From: Streptomyces caeruleatus
GTDB taxonomy: Bacteria > Actinomycetota > Actinomycetes > Streptomycetales > Streptomycetaceae
Assembly: GCF_001514235.1 (NCBI RefSeq)
Contig: NZ_KQ948930.1
Coordinates: 218,522 to 282,521 of the forward strand
Length of the DNA: 64,000 nt
Direction: 5' to 3'
This document shows, in pieces, positions 17,112 through 25,070 of this stretch (position 1 is its first letter; each line of letters starts with the position of its first letter). Made by a program: the position numbers and the translations under genes. The notes under the pieces were generated by a model. That model ran no database searches. It was not told the DNA's origin and was given only the letters and a program-made list of their open reading frames with translations.

Positions 17112-19874
17112 TCAGATGCGTTTGAAGCAGACCGTGTAGGCGATCTGCGGGAAGTCGCCCGACCGCCACGTGGTCCAGCCGTACGAACCGCAGTAGGAGA
17201 CGTTGTAGTACTGGGACACGCGGCCGACGACACTGACGTTGGCCTGGGCGCACGCGGCGTTCTGGAAGTCGGTGTTCTGTCCGGAGCCGGTCATCAGCAG
17301 GCAGGAGCCGACGGGCGCCCGGCCGGCCGCGTTGGGGAAGTTCATCGCGAGACACTGCACGACGTCGAGCTCGTCCCACTTCGTCGTCGTGGTGAGGGTC
17401 TGCTCGACCCCGGAGTACGACTCGCAGCGGGACTTGTCGCTGGTGCCGGTCAGGCGTGCCTTCACGGTGAAGTTGCCGGTCCTGCACCCCTGCGCGGACC
17501 AGTTGGTGCCCCGGGCGTTGGGGCCGTAGACGCAGTCACCGGGCTCCGCGTGATAGGCGCTGCCGTTCTGGTAGGTGAGACAGAGCACGCGGTCCACATA
17601 GGAGTTGCTGACGGAGTAGTCGGTGTCGGCGACGTCGGAGCACTCGCCGGTGTCCGAGGTGCCGTCGAGTGCCTGCGCCACCTTGAAGACACCGGCTCCG
17701 CAGTCGGCGAAGCGCAGGTCCGGCTTGGCGTACGTCCCGTCGTTGGCGAGGCAGTCACCCGAGTCCGCCGTCTCCATCAGGCTCGTCGGGCTCGGTGACT
17801 CGGTCGGTGTCGGTGTCGGTGTGTCGACCGGATCGGTCGTGGGATCGTCCGTCGGTTCGGGCTCGTCGGTGGGGTCCGGCTCGGTGTACGACGAGGTGTC
17901 CGACGTCGGCAGCGTCGAACCGCCCTTGCCGTCTCCGTCGTCACCGTCGGCCAGGTGCCCGGGCAGCCAGACCAGGAGTATCGCGCAGACCACGGCGAGT
18001 ACGGCGAGGAGCACGGCCCGAGCCTGTGGGTTGCCGGTCGGGGGTGGCGGCGGGGGCGTGATCACGATCCCGGGGCCCAGGTCCGGCCCCGCGGACCCGT
18101 CCGGCGGCGGTGTGAAGGCAGGAGGCTGCTGCTGCGAGGGCCGGGGGACGTCGGCGGCCTGCATCAGGCGGCGCAGGGCCTGGTTGCGGGAGTGGATCGC
18201 GGGGGCGGCCATCCGGACCGGCAGATAGGCGCCCGGGGTGACGGGGCCGGCCGCCGCCGCGCAGAGCCCCACCACCTCCGCCGCCGTGGGCCGTCGGTCG
18301 GGGTCCTTGGCCAGGCAGCACCGGACCAGGTCACGGACTTCGGGGCTCAGCCCACTCAGGTCGGGCTCTTCGTTCGCGATGAGGTGGATGATGCCGAGCG
18401 GGTCCTCGGCCTGGAAGGCGTCCTTGCCGGTGGCCAGGAAGTAGATCGTGGAGCCGAGGGTGAAGATGTCCGACTTGGCGGTGATCGACTTGCGGCCCGT
18501 CGCCTGCTCGGGCGACCGGTAGGCCGGGGTGCCCAGTTGCACGTTGGTCCGGGTCATCAGGGTGGCCGCGATGGACTTGGCGATCCCGAAGTCGATGACC
18601 TTCGGCCCGGTCTCGTCCAGCATCACGTTGGCGGGCTTCAGATCCCGGTGCACGGCGCCGGCCTCGTGGATGGCCCGTAACGCGCGGGCTATGCCGGAGG
18701 CGATCAGCATGACGTCCTGGCCGGGCAACGGGCCCGCTTCCCGGACGAGTTCGAGCAGGGAGGGCCCGCACACATACGTGCTGGCCAGCCAGGGTTCGCT
18801 CGCCAGCGGGTCGGCGTTGACCAGTTGGGCGACATCGCTGCTGCGCACCCGCTGGGCGACCTCGATCTCGCGGGGGAAGCGGTCCGCGAACTCCCGGTCC
18901 TGGCCCAGCTCCGCCTTGAGGACCTTGACCGCGACCGGCTGCCCGCCCGGGGTGAACGCCAGGAAGACCTGGCCGGCGCCGCCCATGCCGAGGCGCGCGT
19001 GCAGGACGTAGGGGCCGACCTTGTGCGGATCGCCCTTCTTCAGCGACTCGTAGCGGAACTCCTCGCCGCCGCGCAGCGCCACCTGACCGCGCACGAAGAG
19101 GAACTGGTCGGGCCGGCCGCTGTAGAGGAGATCGGGCACCGGCGGGTCACCGGCGTTCTGGATGCTGGCCTCGCGCAGCCGGCGCCGGACGTCGTCGTGG
19201 AGGTTGGCGACGGTCGCCCCGAGGGACTGCTCGCCGTGTGCCTCACGGACCGCTTCGGCGAGGGACTTCGTGAAGTAGGTCAGTCCCCCCTTCCGGTCCT
19301 CGAAGTACGTCAGCTGCGACCGCCCGCAGGCGGCCCAGATGTAGGTGCCCGCGCCGCGGGCCGGGGTGGCGCTGTCGGCGTAGGCCGTGACGTTGGCGGC
19401 GGGGTCGGCGTACCGGGTGGCGATGCCCGCGCAGCAGCAGTCCAGGATGAAGATCTTGATACGGGCGTTGCTGCGCTCTATCTGCTCGCGCAGTTCACGG
19501 AAGCGCAGCGAGGTCAGCGAGCGATGCGCGGCGTCCTCGCTGGTGTCGGTCAGGGCGAGCCCGAGGTCGAACCGGCCGTTGCTGCGGTGCAGCAGCTGGC
19601 CGTGGCCGACGTAGTAGAACAGCAGGACGTCGTCGACGTCGTCGATCAGCTGGACGATGTCCCTGAGCACCTTGCTGCTGTCGCGCTGGTTCTGGAACGT
19701 CTTGATGCGGTCCTTGGGCCATTCGCCCGGGCCGGTCAGCAGGCCGCGCATCTCCTTGAGACTGTGCAGGGCCGCGGGCATGGGCCTGCGGTCCTCGAAG
19801 CCGGCCGTGTACTCGGACGTTCCCAGCAGGATGGCGCGCGACCGACCGAAGTCGATGTCGTCACGCCGGGTCAT
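17112..19874 (-). CDS. caspase-like protease / Ser-Thr kinase / membrane / Cys-repeat fusion
   Basis: A 920-aa multidomain protein. Residues 1-265 are a caspase-fold (C14-like) protease: His91 in YYVGHGQ and Cys146 in FILDCCCAG form the dyad. Residues 286-540 are an intact Hanks-type kinase: GMGGAG loop, Lys317 in VAVKVLK, HRDLKPANV (Asp411), DFG at 428-430, GTPAYRSPEQ. A Pro-rich juxtamembrane region, one TM helix (about 618-637) and an acidic Pro/Thr stalk follow. The extracellular part has three repeats of about 65 residues with four Cys each (GDC...CG...C...C). The architecture suggests outside sensing coupled to kinase and protease inside; this is inference. Codon 399, in the kinase, is TTA. 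It overlaps the EACC1 gene by 14 nt. Confidence 0.88.
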   Translation of the reverse strand: MTRRDDIDFGRSRAILLGTSEYTAGFEDRRPMPAALHSLKEMRGLLTGPGEWPKDRIKTFQNQRDSSKVLRDIVQLIDDVDDVLLFYYVGHGQLLHRSNGRFDLGLALTDTSEDAAHRSLTSLRFRELREQIERSNARIKIFILDCCCAGIATRYADPAANVTAYADSATPARGAGTYIWAACGRSQLTYFEDRKGGLTYFTKSLAEAVREAHGEQSLGATVANLHDDVRRRLREASIQNAGDPPVPDLLYSGRPDQFLFVRGQVALRGGEEFRYESLKKGDPHKVGPYVLHARLGMGGAGQVFLAFTPGGQPVAVKVLKAELGQDREFADRFPREIEVAQRVRSSDVAQLVNADPLASEPWLASTYVCGPSLLELVREAGPLPGQDVMLIASGIARALRAIHEAGAVHRDLKPANVMLDETGPKVIDFGIAKSIAATLMTRTNVQLGTPAYRSPEQATGRKSITAKSDIFTLGSTIYFLATGKDAFQAEDPLGIIHLIANEEPDLSGLSPEVRDLVRCCLAKDPDRRPTAAEVVGLCAAAAGPVTPGAYLPVRMAAPAIHSRNQALRRLMQAADVPRPSQQQPPAFTPPPDGSAGPDLGPGIVITPPPPPPTGNPQARAVLLAVLAVVCAILLVWLPGHLADGDDGDGKGGSTLPTSDTSSYTEPDPTDEPEPTDDPTTDPVDTPTPTPTESPSPTSLMETADSGDCLANDGTYAKPDLRFADCGAGVFKVAQALDGTSDTGECSDVADTDYSVSNSYVDRVLCLTYQNGSAYHAEPGDCVYGPNARGTNWSAQGCRTGNFTVKARLTGTSDKSRCESYSGVEQTLTTTTKWDELDVVQCLAMNFPNAAGRAPVGSCLLMTGSGQNTDFQNAACAQANVSVVGRVSQYYNVSYCGSYGWTTWRSGDFPQIAYTVCFKRI
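18678..18680 (-). promoter_or_regulatory. TTA (bldA-dependent) codon in the caspase-kinase gene
   Basis: The codon for Leu399 (in ARALRAIHEA, just before the catalytic loop) is TTA on the coding strand. TTA is the rarest codon in Streptomyces and is read only by the developmentally controlled bldA tRNA. Full-length kinase synthesis would therefore be tied to late growth or differentiation. Confidence 0.85.
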
Positions 19875-20286
19875 CCGGGTCCTCCGGGTCGTCCGGGTCC
19901 GCCGGGGCCTCCGGGTCCTCCGGGTCCTCCGGGTCCTCCGGGGCCTCCGGGTCCTCCGGCGGCTCCAGGGACTTGGCCGTCTCGATGACGTCCTTGAGGA
20001 CGGCCTGCGCGTTGCGGCCGGTCACCTTGAAGCGCCGGTCGCCGACCTCGATCTCGATGTCCGTCGTCTGCGCGCCGATCCACACCTGCAGCGCGTGTAC
20101 CGCGACGACGAGGGGGCCGCCCGCGGCACAGGCCACCGCGAGGAAGTCCCAGACCGTTCCCTGGCTGTTGGGCGCGGCCGGCTGCGCGACCGGCCGGACC
20201 TCGACGTCCTTGTGCCCGTCCATCCACTCGCGCAGGCTTTCCAGTTGCTCGCTGCCGCTCAGAAACACGCGAAGTTCAACCGTCAT
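19861..20286 (-). CDS. EACC1 (effector-associated constant component) protein
   Basis: A 141-aa protein matching the EACC1 family. The N-terminal strand MTVELRVFLSG and helix SLREWMDGH are followed by one hydrophobic segment (WDFLAVACAAGGPLVVAVHALQVWI, described at residues 46-70) and the closing TDIEIEVGDRRFKVTGRNA with a C-terminal helix. EACC1 proteins are a constant small partner of variable effectors in bacterial conflict systems, and caspases beside them form a recognised class. Residues 108-141 are an unusual Glu/Asp-Pro repeat tail. Its stop lies 14 nt inside the caspase-kinase gene, so translation is coupled. ATG 20286 is chosen on family start; SD is weak. Confidence 0.85.
   Translation of the reverse strand: MTVELRVFLSGSEQLESLREWMDGHKDVEVRPVAQPAAPNSQGTVWDFLAVACAAGGPLVVAVHALQVWIGAQTTDIEIEVGDRRFKVTGRNAQAVLKDVIETAKSLEPPEDPEAPEDPEDPEDPEAPADPDDPEDPDDPA
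19864..19965. repeat. 9-bp tandem repeat encoding the EACC1 acidic tail
   Basis: About eleven imperfect copies of a 9-mer (plus-strand form GGGTCCTCC, with GTC/GCC/GGC variants) encode the E/D-D-P repeats at the EACC1 C-terminus. The left end overlaps the caspase-kinase start codon. Unit length is a multiple of three, so copy-number change would keep the frame. Confidence 0.8.
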
Positions 20287-20330
20287 AGTGCAGTGACACC
20301 GCACCTTCCCCCGGGCAGTAGATGCACAGG

Positions 20331-20359
20331 AGACTAGACGGACACCCTGGTGCCGTCCA
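20331..20359 (-). promoter_or_regulatory. candidate promoter for the EACC1-caspase-kinase operon
   Basis: On the minus strand TGGACG (20359-20354) and TAGTCT (20336-20331) are separated by 17 nt, close to the vegetative consensus. The expected transcription start is about 40 nt before the EACC1 ATG. No operator is recognised. Confidence 0.4.
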
Positions 20360-20446
20360 GGCGATCGGCGGATCAGGCCATGACGCGTCCGGTCACCACC
20401 TGTACAGCGGAATGACCTGCGCCGATCCACCACCGTTGACCCGGCT

Positions 20447-20692
20447 ATGAAGAAGATCAGCGCGCTCGCCGCGCTCACCCTGGCAGCCCTCGTCATCGCC
20501 GCCCCGGCCCACGCCGACGACGGTGACCGGGGCCGTGTCACCATCGCCGGCTACACCACTCCGAACCTCTGCAGGCAGGCACTCGCGCTCGTCCCGATGG
20601 CGGCACCGTGGACCGGTCCCGCGGTGGACGACGCCTGCTACAACCGCGACCACAACACGCAGGAGCAGGGCTCCTGGGTCATCATGTCGTGA
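20447..20692 (+). CDS. small secreted protein
   Basis: An 81-aa protein with a clear Sec signal (MKKISALAALTLAALVIAAPAHA, first 23 residues) and a mature part of about 58 residues with two Cys (NLCRQAL, DACYNRD), which could form one disulfide. Its 3' end overlaps the convergent TPP-enzyme gene by 11 nt. No ribosome site stands out. No family recognised. It lies upstream of, and divergent from, the EACC1 operon. Confidence 0.6.
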   Translation: MKKISALAALTLAALVIAAPAHADDGDRGRVTIAGYTTPNLCRQALALVPMAAPWTGPAVDDACYNRDHNTQEQGSWVIMS

Positions 20693-22370
20693 GGTGCGTC
20701 GGCGCGAACATCCGCAGCACCGCCGGGAGGACGACCACCGACGGGCCGGGGGTCTGAAGCGCCTTCGCCAGATCCGCCTCCAGCGTCTCCGGGGTCGTAC
20801 GGACCCCGGGGACACCGAACGCCTCCGCCAGCGCCACATAGTCCGGCCGCGTCAGCTCGGTCGCCGTGGCCTGCCCGAAGGCGTCGGTCATGTACTCGCG
20901 CAGGATGCCGTAGCCGCCGTCGTCGACGATGAGCCAGGTGACGTTCAGGTCGTACTGGCGGACCGTGGCCAGCTCGGCGATCGAGTACAGGGCGCCTCCG
21001 TCGCCGGACACCGCGAGCACGGGGCGGGTCGGGTCCGCGGCGGCGGCGCCGAGGGCGGCGGGGAAGCCGTAGCCGAGGCCGCCTGCGCCCTGGGCGGAGT
21101 GCATGTGGTTGGGGCCCTTGGCGTCGAAGGCCGACCAGGCCCAGTAGGCGAGGATCGTCATGTCCCAGAAGGACGGGGAGTCGGCGGGCAGGGCGCGCCG
21201 GACCGATGCCAACACGTCCTGCTCCAGGGCGAGTTCCTGGGCGCCGATCCGCTCCGACACCTTCCCGAGCACCTCACGCACCCGCTCCGGCGCCGTGACG
21301 TCCTCCCGTTCCGACACCGTCTCCAGCAGCGCCTGGAGCGCGAGGCGCGCATCCGCGTGGATGCCCAGCGCCGGGTGGTTGGACTCCAGCTTGCCGAGGT
21401 CGGCCTCGATCTGGATGACCCGGCCGCGCGGCTTGAACGTGTGGTAGTTGGACGACAACTCCCCCAGCCCCGAGCCGACGACGAGGAGTACGTCGGCGTC
21501 CTCCAGGAAGTCCGTGGTGTGCCGGTCCTCGATCCAGGACTGGAGGGACAGCGGGTGCGTCCAGGGGAAGGCGCCCTTGCCGCCGGGGGTCGTGACGACC
21601 GGCGCCTGGAGTGTCTCCGCCAGCTGACGCAGCTTCTTCGAGGCGTCGGCGCGGACCACTCCCCCGCCCGCGATGATCGCCGGACGGGCGGCGCGGGAGA
21701 GCAGGTGGGCGGCCACCGCCGTCAGTTCGGGGCGCGGCGGCAGGTCCTCGGGGAACGCGTCGCCGCCCGTCACCACCGGGATCGACGTCGCGGCCAGCAG
21801 CACGTCCTGCGGGATCTCCACCCACACCGGGCCGTGCGGGGCCGTCAGCGCCGACTTCCAGGCCGCCTCGATCGCGGAGGGGATCTGGGACTGGGTACGG
21901 ACCGTGTGGACCGACTTCACCACGCCCCGGAACGACGCCGCCTGGTCCGGGAGTTCGTGCAGGTAGCCGTGGCGGCCGCCGCCGAGCCCCGCCGTCGGGA
22001 TCTGGCTGCTGATCGCCAGGACGGGGGCGGAGGCGGCCGCGGCCTCCTGGAGCGCGGCCAGCGAGGTCAGCGCGCCCGGGCCCGTCGACAGCAGCAGCGG
22101 GGCGGCCTCGCCGGTGATCCGGCCGTACGCGTCCGCCGCGAAGGCGGCGTTGTTCTCCACCCGCAGCCCGATGTACCGCAGGTCGGAGCGGCGTAGCGCG
22201 TCGAACATGCCGAGCGCGTGCTGGCCGGGCAGCCCGAAGACGGTCGTCGCGCCGAGCCCGGCCAGCGTCTCCACGACCAGGTCTCCGCCGTTGCGGCCGG
22301 CGGGAGGATTCAGTGCGGCGGCGGTCTGCTCCTCCGTCGGGCGGAGCACCAGGTCGTGGTCGTGGGTCAC
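20682..22370 (-). CDS. thiamine-diphosphate enzyme (acetolactate synthase-like)
   Basis: A 562-aa ThDP-dependent enzyme with the usual three-domain order. The N-terminal Pyr domain carries Glu72 (RVENNAAFAADAYGR), the glutamate that activates the cofactor. A central FAD/nucleotide-like domain (PAIIAGGGV, LLVVGSG) follows, and then a C-terminal PP domain with SGDGGALYS...VDDGGYG; the usual Asn of the metal motif is Asp here. The N-terminal His/Thr-rich stretch is variable. The start GTG overlaps the ureohydrolase stop as GTGA. Being coupled to a guanidino-hydrolase and a PucR regulator, it more likely acts on a product of that pathway than in branched-chain biosynthesis; substrate unknown. Confidence 0.82.
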   Translation of the reverse strand: MTHDHDLVLRPTEEQTAAALNPPAGRNGGDLVVETLAGLGATTVFGLPGQHALGMFDALRRSDLRYIGLRVENNAAFAADAYGRITGEAAPLLLSTGPGALTSLAALQEAAAASAPVLAISSQIPTAGLGGGRHGYLHELPDQAASFRGVVKSVHTVRTQSQIPSAIEAAWKSALTAPHGPVWVEIPQDVLLAATSIPVVTGGDAFPEDLPPRPELTAVAAHLLSRAARPAIIAGGGVVRADASKKLRQLAETLQAPVVTTPGGKGAFPWTHPLSLQSWIEDRHTTDFLEDADVLLVVGSGLGELSSNYHTFKPRGRVIQIEADLGKLESNHPALGIHADARLALQALLETVSEREDVTAPERVREVLGKVSERIGAQELALEQDVLASVRRALPADSPSFWDMTILAYWAWSAFDAKGPNHMHSAQGAGGLGYGFPAALGAAAADPTRPVLAVSGDGGALYSIAELATVRQYDLNVTWLIVDDGGYGILREYMTDAFGQATATELTRPDYVALAEAFGVPGVRTTPETLEADLAKALQTPGPSVVVLPAVLRMFAPTHLTT

Positions 22371-23347
22371 TTGCCCTCGTTCTCCTCACGGGCCGCCGCG
22401 ATCTGGCGGGACATGATCGTGGTCAGTTCGTACGCCGTGTGGGACGCGGCCACCGACGTGATCTCGGCGTGATCGTACGCGGGCGCCACCTCGACGACGT
22501 CGGCGGAGACCAGGTTGCAGGACGCGAGGCCCCGCAGGATCTCCAGCAGTTCGCGGGAGGTCATGCCGCCGGCCTCGGGGGTGCCGGTGCCGGGGGCGTG
22601 GGCCGGGTCGAGGCAGTCGATGTCGATGGAGATGTACAGGGGGCGGTCGCCGATGCGCTGGCGCAGCTGGTCGGCGACCTCGTCGGCGCCGCGCCGGTAG
22701 ACGTCGGCGGAGGTGACGATGCCGAAGCCCATCTTCTCGTCGTCGGTGAGGTCCTGCTTGCCGTAGAGCGGGCCGCGGATGCCGACGTGGGAGAGGGCGG
22801 AGGTGTCGAGGATGCCCTCCTCGACCGCGCGGCGGAACGGCGTGCCGTGGGTGTACTCGGCGCCGAAGTACGTGTCCCAGGTGTCGAGGTGGGCGTCGAA
22901 GTGGAGCAGCGCGACCGGGCCGTGCTTCTTGGCGACCGAGCGCAGCAGCGGCAGCGCGATGGTGTGGTCGCCGCCCAGGGTCATCAGACGGGCGCCGGTT
23001 CCGATCAGGTCGTCGGCGGCGGCCTCGACGGTCTCGACGGCCTCGTTGATGTTGAAGGGGTTCACGGCGATGTCGCCGCCGTCCGCCACCTGCGTGAGGG
23101 CGAAGGGGGAGGCGTCCTGCGCCGGGTTGTACGGGCGCAGCAGCCGGGACGCCTCGCGGATCGCGTTGCCGCCGAAGCGGGCGCCCGGCCGGTACGAGAC
23201 CCCCGAGTCGAACGGCACGCCGACCACGGCGACATCGGCGCGGCCGACCTCGTCGAGGCGGGGCAGCCGGGCGAAGGTGGCGGGTCCGGCGTACCGCGGG
23301 ATGCGGGAGGAGTCGACGGGGCCGCGGGGGGTCTCGTTGCCAGTCAT
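22367..23347 (-). CDS. speB: agmatinase/guanidinobutyrase-type ureohydrolase
   Basis: A 326-aa Mn-dependent ureohydrolase that splits urea from agmatine or a related guanidino acid. The three metal motifs are intact: GGDHTIALP, HFDAHLDTWD, and SIDIDCLDPAHAPGTGTPE. The N-terminus fits agmatinases (VVGVPFDSGVSYRPGARFG). AAGG lies 9 nt before the ATG. It is the middle gene of a presumed symporter-ureohydrolase-TPP enzyme operon facing PucR. The pairing suggests uptake and breakdown of a guanidino compound; agmatine versus 4-guanidinobutyrate cannot be decided by eye. Confidence 0.88.
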   Translation of the reverse strand: MTGNETPRGPVDSSRIPRYAGPATFARLPRLDEVGRADVAVVGVPFDSGVSYRPGARFGGNAIREASRLLRPYNPAQDASPFALTQVADGGDIAVNPFNINEAVETVEAAADDLIGTGARLMTLGGDHTIALPLLRSVAKKHGPVALLHFDAHLDTWDTYFGAEYTHGTPFRRAVEEGILDTSALSHVGIRGPLYGKQDLTDDEKMGFGIVTSADVYRRGADEVADQLRQRIGDRPLYISIDIDCLDPAHAPGTGTPEAGGMTSRELLEILRGLASCNLVSADVVEVAPAYDHAEITSVAASHTAYELTTIMSRQIAAAREENEGK

Positions 23348-23401
23348 CGTGAAATGCCTTCTTTCCTACGCTTCGTCGCGTATGTACTTCTGCTGGTGAC
23401 T

Positions 23402-24879
23402 CTACTGGGGAGCCGACACCGGTTCGGACACGAGTTCGGGATCCCGCCCGGCGAGGCGCTCACGCCAGGCGGCGAGGACGGCCGCGTCGGTCGGCCTTGT
23501 CATCAAGGAGACGGCGACATAGGCGGCGAGGGAAGACAGCAGGCCGTAGTAGACCGGTTCGTTGGCCAGGATGCCGTGGGTCGCCATCAGGGTGATCACG
23601 GCTACGCCGCCGACGACGACCGAGGCGAGCGCGCCCTGCGCCGTGCCGCGGCGCCACAGCAGCCCGCCGAGGATCGGCACGAGCAGTCCGCCGACCAGCA
23701 GGTTGTAGGCGACGGTCAGCGCCTCGACGACGTTGTTCAGCGCGATGGCCGTACCGATGACGGCGAGGCCCATGAGCAGGATGAAGGCGCGGTTGCCCTT
23801 GACCTCGTCATGCTCGCCGGAGGTGTCCTCGGCCTTGCGGACCGCTCCCCGCAGCCGTGACCAGATGTCGTTGTTGGCGACGGTCGCGCAGGCGATGAGC
23901 GCGCCGGAGGAGGTGGACATCACGGCGGCGAGGGCGGCGGCCAGCACCAACCCCCGTACGCCGACCGGGAGTTCGTCCTTGACGATGGTCGCGAAGGCGT
24001 CGTCCGCGCTGCCGAGCCTGGGGTAGAGCACCTTGGCCGCCGTACCGATGACGGCGCCGGCGAGGGCGTAGACGAGACAGTAGGTGCCCGCTACGGTGCC
24101 GCCCCACTTGGCGGTCTTGTCACTGCGGGCGGTGAACACGCGCTGGGGAGGTATGGCCGGTCCTGCCCGATCAGCATGCCGAAGGTGTAGATCAGGACGT
24201 AGGTGAAGATCGTCTCGCCGCCGATGCCCAGCGGGTCGAAGTACTCGGTCGGCAGCTCGGCCTTCATCTCGCTGAACCCGCCGGCCTTGACGACGGCGAT
24301 GGGGAGCAGGAGCAGCAGCACACCGATGGTCTTCACCACGAACTGGACCATGTCGGTCAGGGTGATCGACCACATGCCGCCGAGCGTCGAGTAGGCGACG
24401 ACGATCGAGCCGCCGAGGACGATCGCGACGGTGCGGTTCATGTCGAAGAGGACGTCGAAGATCGTGGCGTACGCGATGGTCGACGTGACGGCGAGCATGA
24501 GGGTGTACGCCCACATGACGACACCGGAGATGACGCCGGCCCGGCCGCCGTAGCGCAGGTCGAGCATCTCGGAGACGGTGTAGACCTTGAGCCGGGCGAT
24601 GCGGGCGGAGAAGAAGACGGAGAGGGCGAGGAGCCCGAGGCCGATCGTGAACACCATCCAGGCGCCGGAGAGCCCGTACTGGTAGCCGAGTCCGACACCG
24701 CCGATGGTGGACGCGCCGCCGAGGACGATCGCCGCCATGGTGCCGGAGTACATGGCCGGGCCGAGGCGACGGCCCGCTACCAGGAACTCACTCTTGGACT
24801 TGGCGCGGCGCATGCCCCACCAGCCCATGGCCAGCATGCCGGCCAGATAGACGACGATGACGGTGTAGTCGACGGCCAT
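23402..24879 (-). pseudogene. sodium:solute symporter, frameshifted
   Basis: An SSS-family symporter split between two frames. The first part (from ATG 24879, with AAGGAGG upstream) reads AVDYTVIVVYLAGMLAMGWWG through about eight TM helices to FGMLIGQD; in that frame it then ends soon after as RPYLPSACSPP. The second frame resumes with QRVFTARSDKTAKWGG and runs through the remaining helices to VSEPVSAPQ. The junction is at 24141-24163. An intact family member would read GQD-xWQ-RVFTA here. One missing C in a CCTCCCC tract, or an 8-nt insertion, would explain it. It is annotated as a pseudogene, though a sequencing error is equally possible. It belongs to the ureohydrolase operon. Confidence 0.8.
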
Positions 24880-25014
24880 GTTGAGGGCCTCCTTCGCGAA
24901 CATCCCGGTGGCGTGTCGTGCAAGTGGGGGGTGGGGACGTCGGCAGCGGCTCGCGGGGACATCCGCCCGTACCCGCGGCTGCCGGTCTGCAACGACAGTA
25001 GGTGGCCGGAAAGT

Positions 25015-25067
25015 GACTGCGAAGTGTACGTTTCATCCATCTGAGACTGCGCGAGTGTAGGAAACGT
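25015..25067. promoter_or_regulatory. direct and inverted repeats between symporter and pucR
   Basis: GACTGCGAAGTGTA (25015-25028) is repeated as GACTGCGCGAGTGTA (25045-25059), a 30-nt period. A 7-bp inverted repeat, ACGTTTC (25028-25034) and GAAACGT (25061-25067), overlays it, ending 3 nt before the PucR start codon. This is the likely control region of both divergent units; the PucR protein is the obvious candidate ligand. Confidence 0.45.
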
Positions 25068-25070
25068 CCC

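Noticed and set aside
17112..19874. The kinase as an ordinary PknB-type PASTA kinase.
   Set aside because: There are no PASTA repeats; the ectodomain has Cys repeats and the N-terminus is a caspase fold.
24141..24163. Programmed frameshifting in the symporter gene.
   Set aside because: No classical slippery heptamer plus pseudoknot is evident, and family members are encoded in one frame; mutation or sequencing error is simpler.
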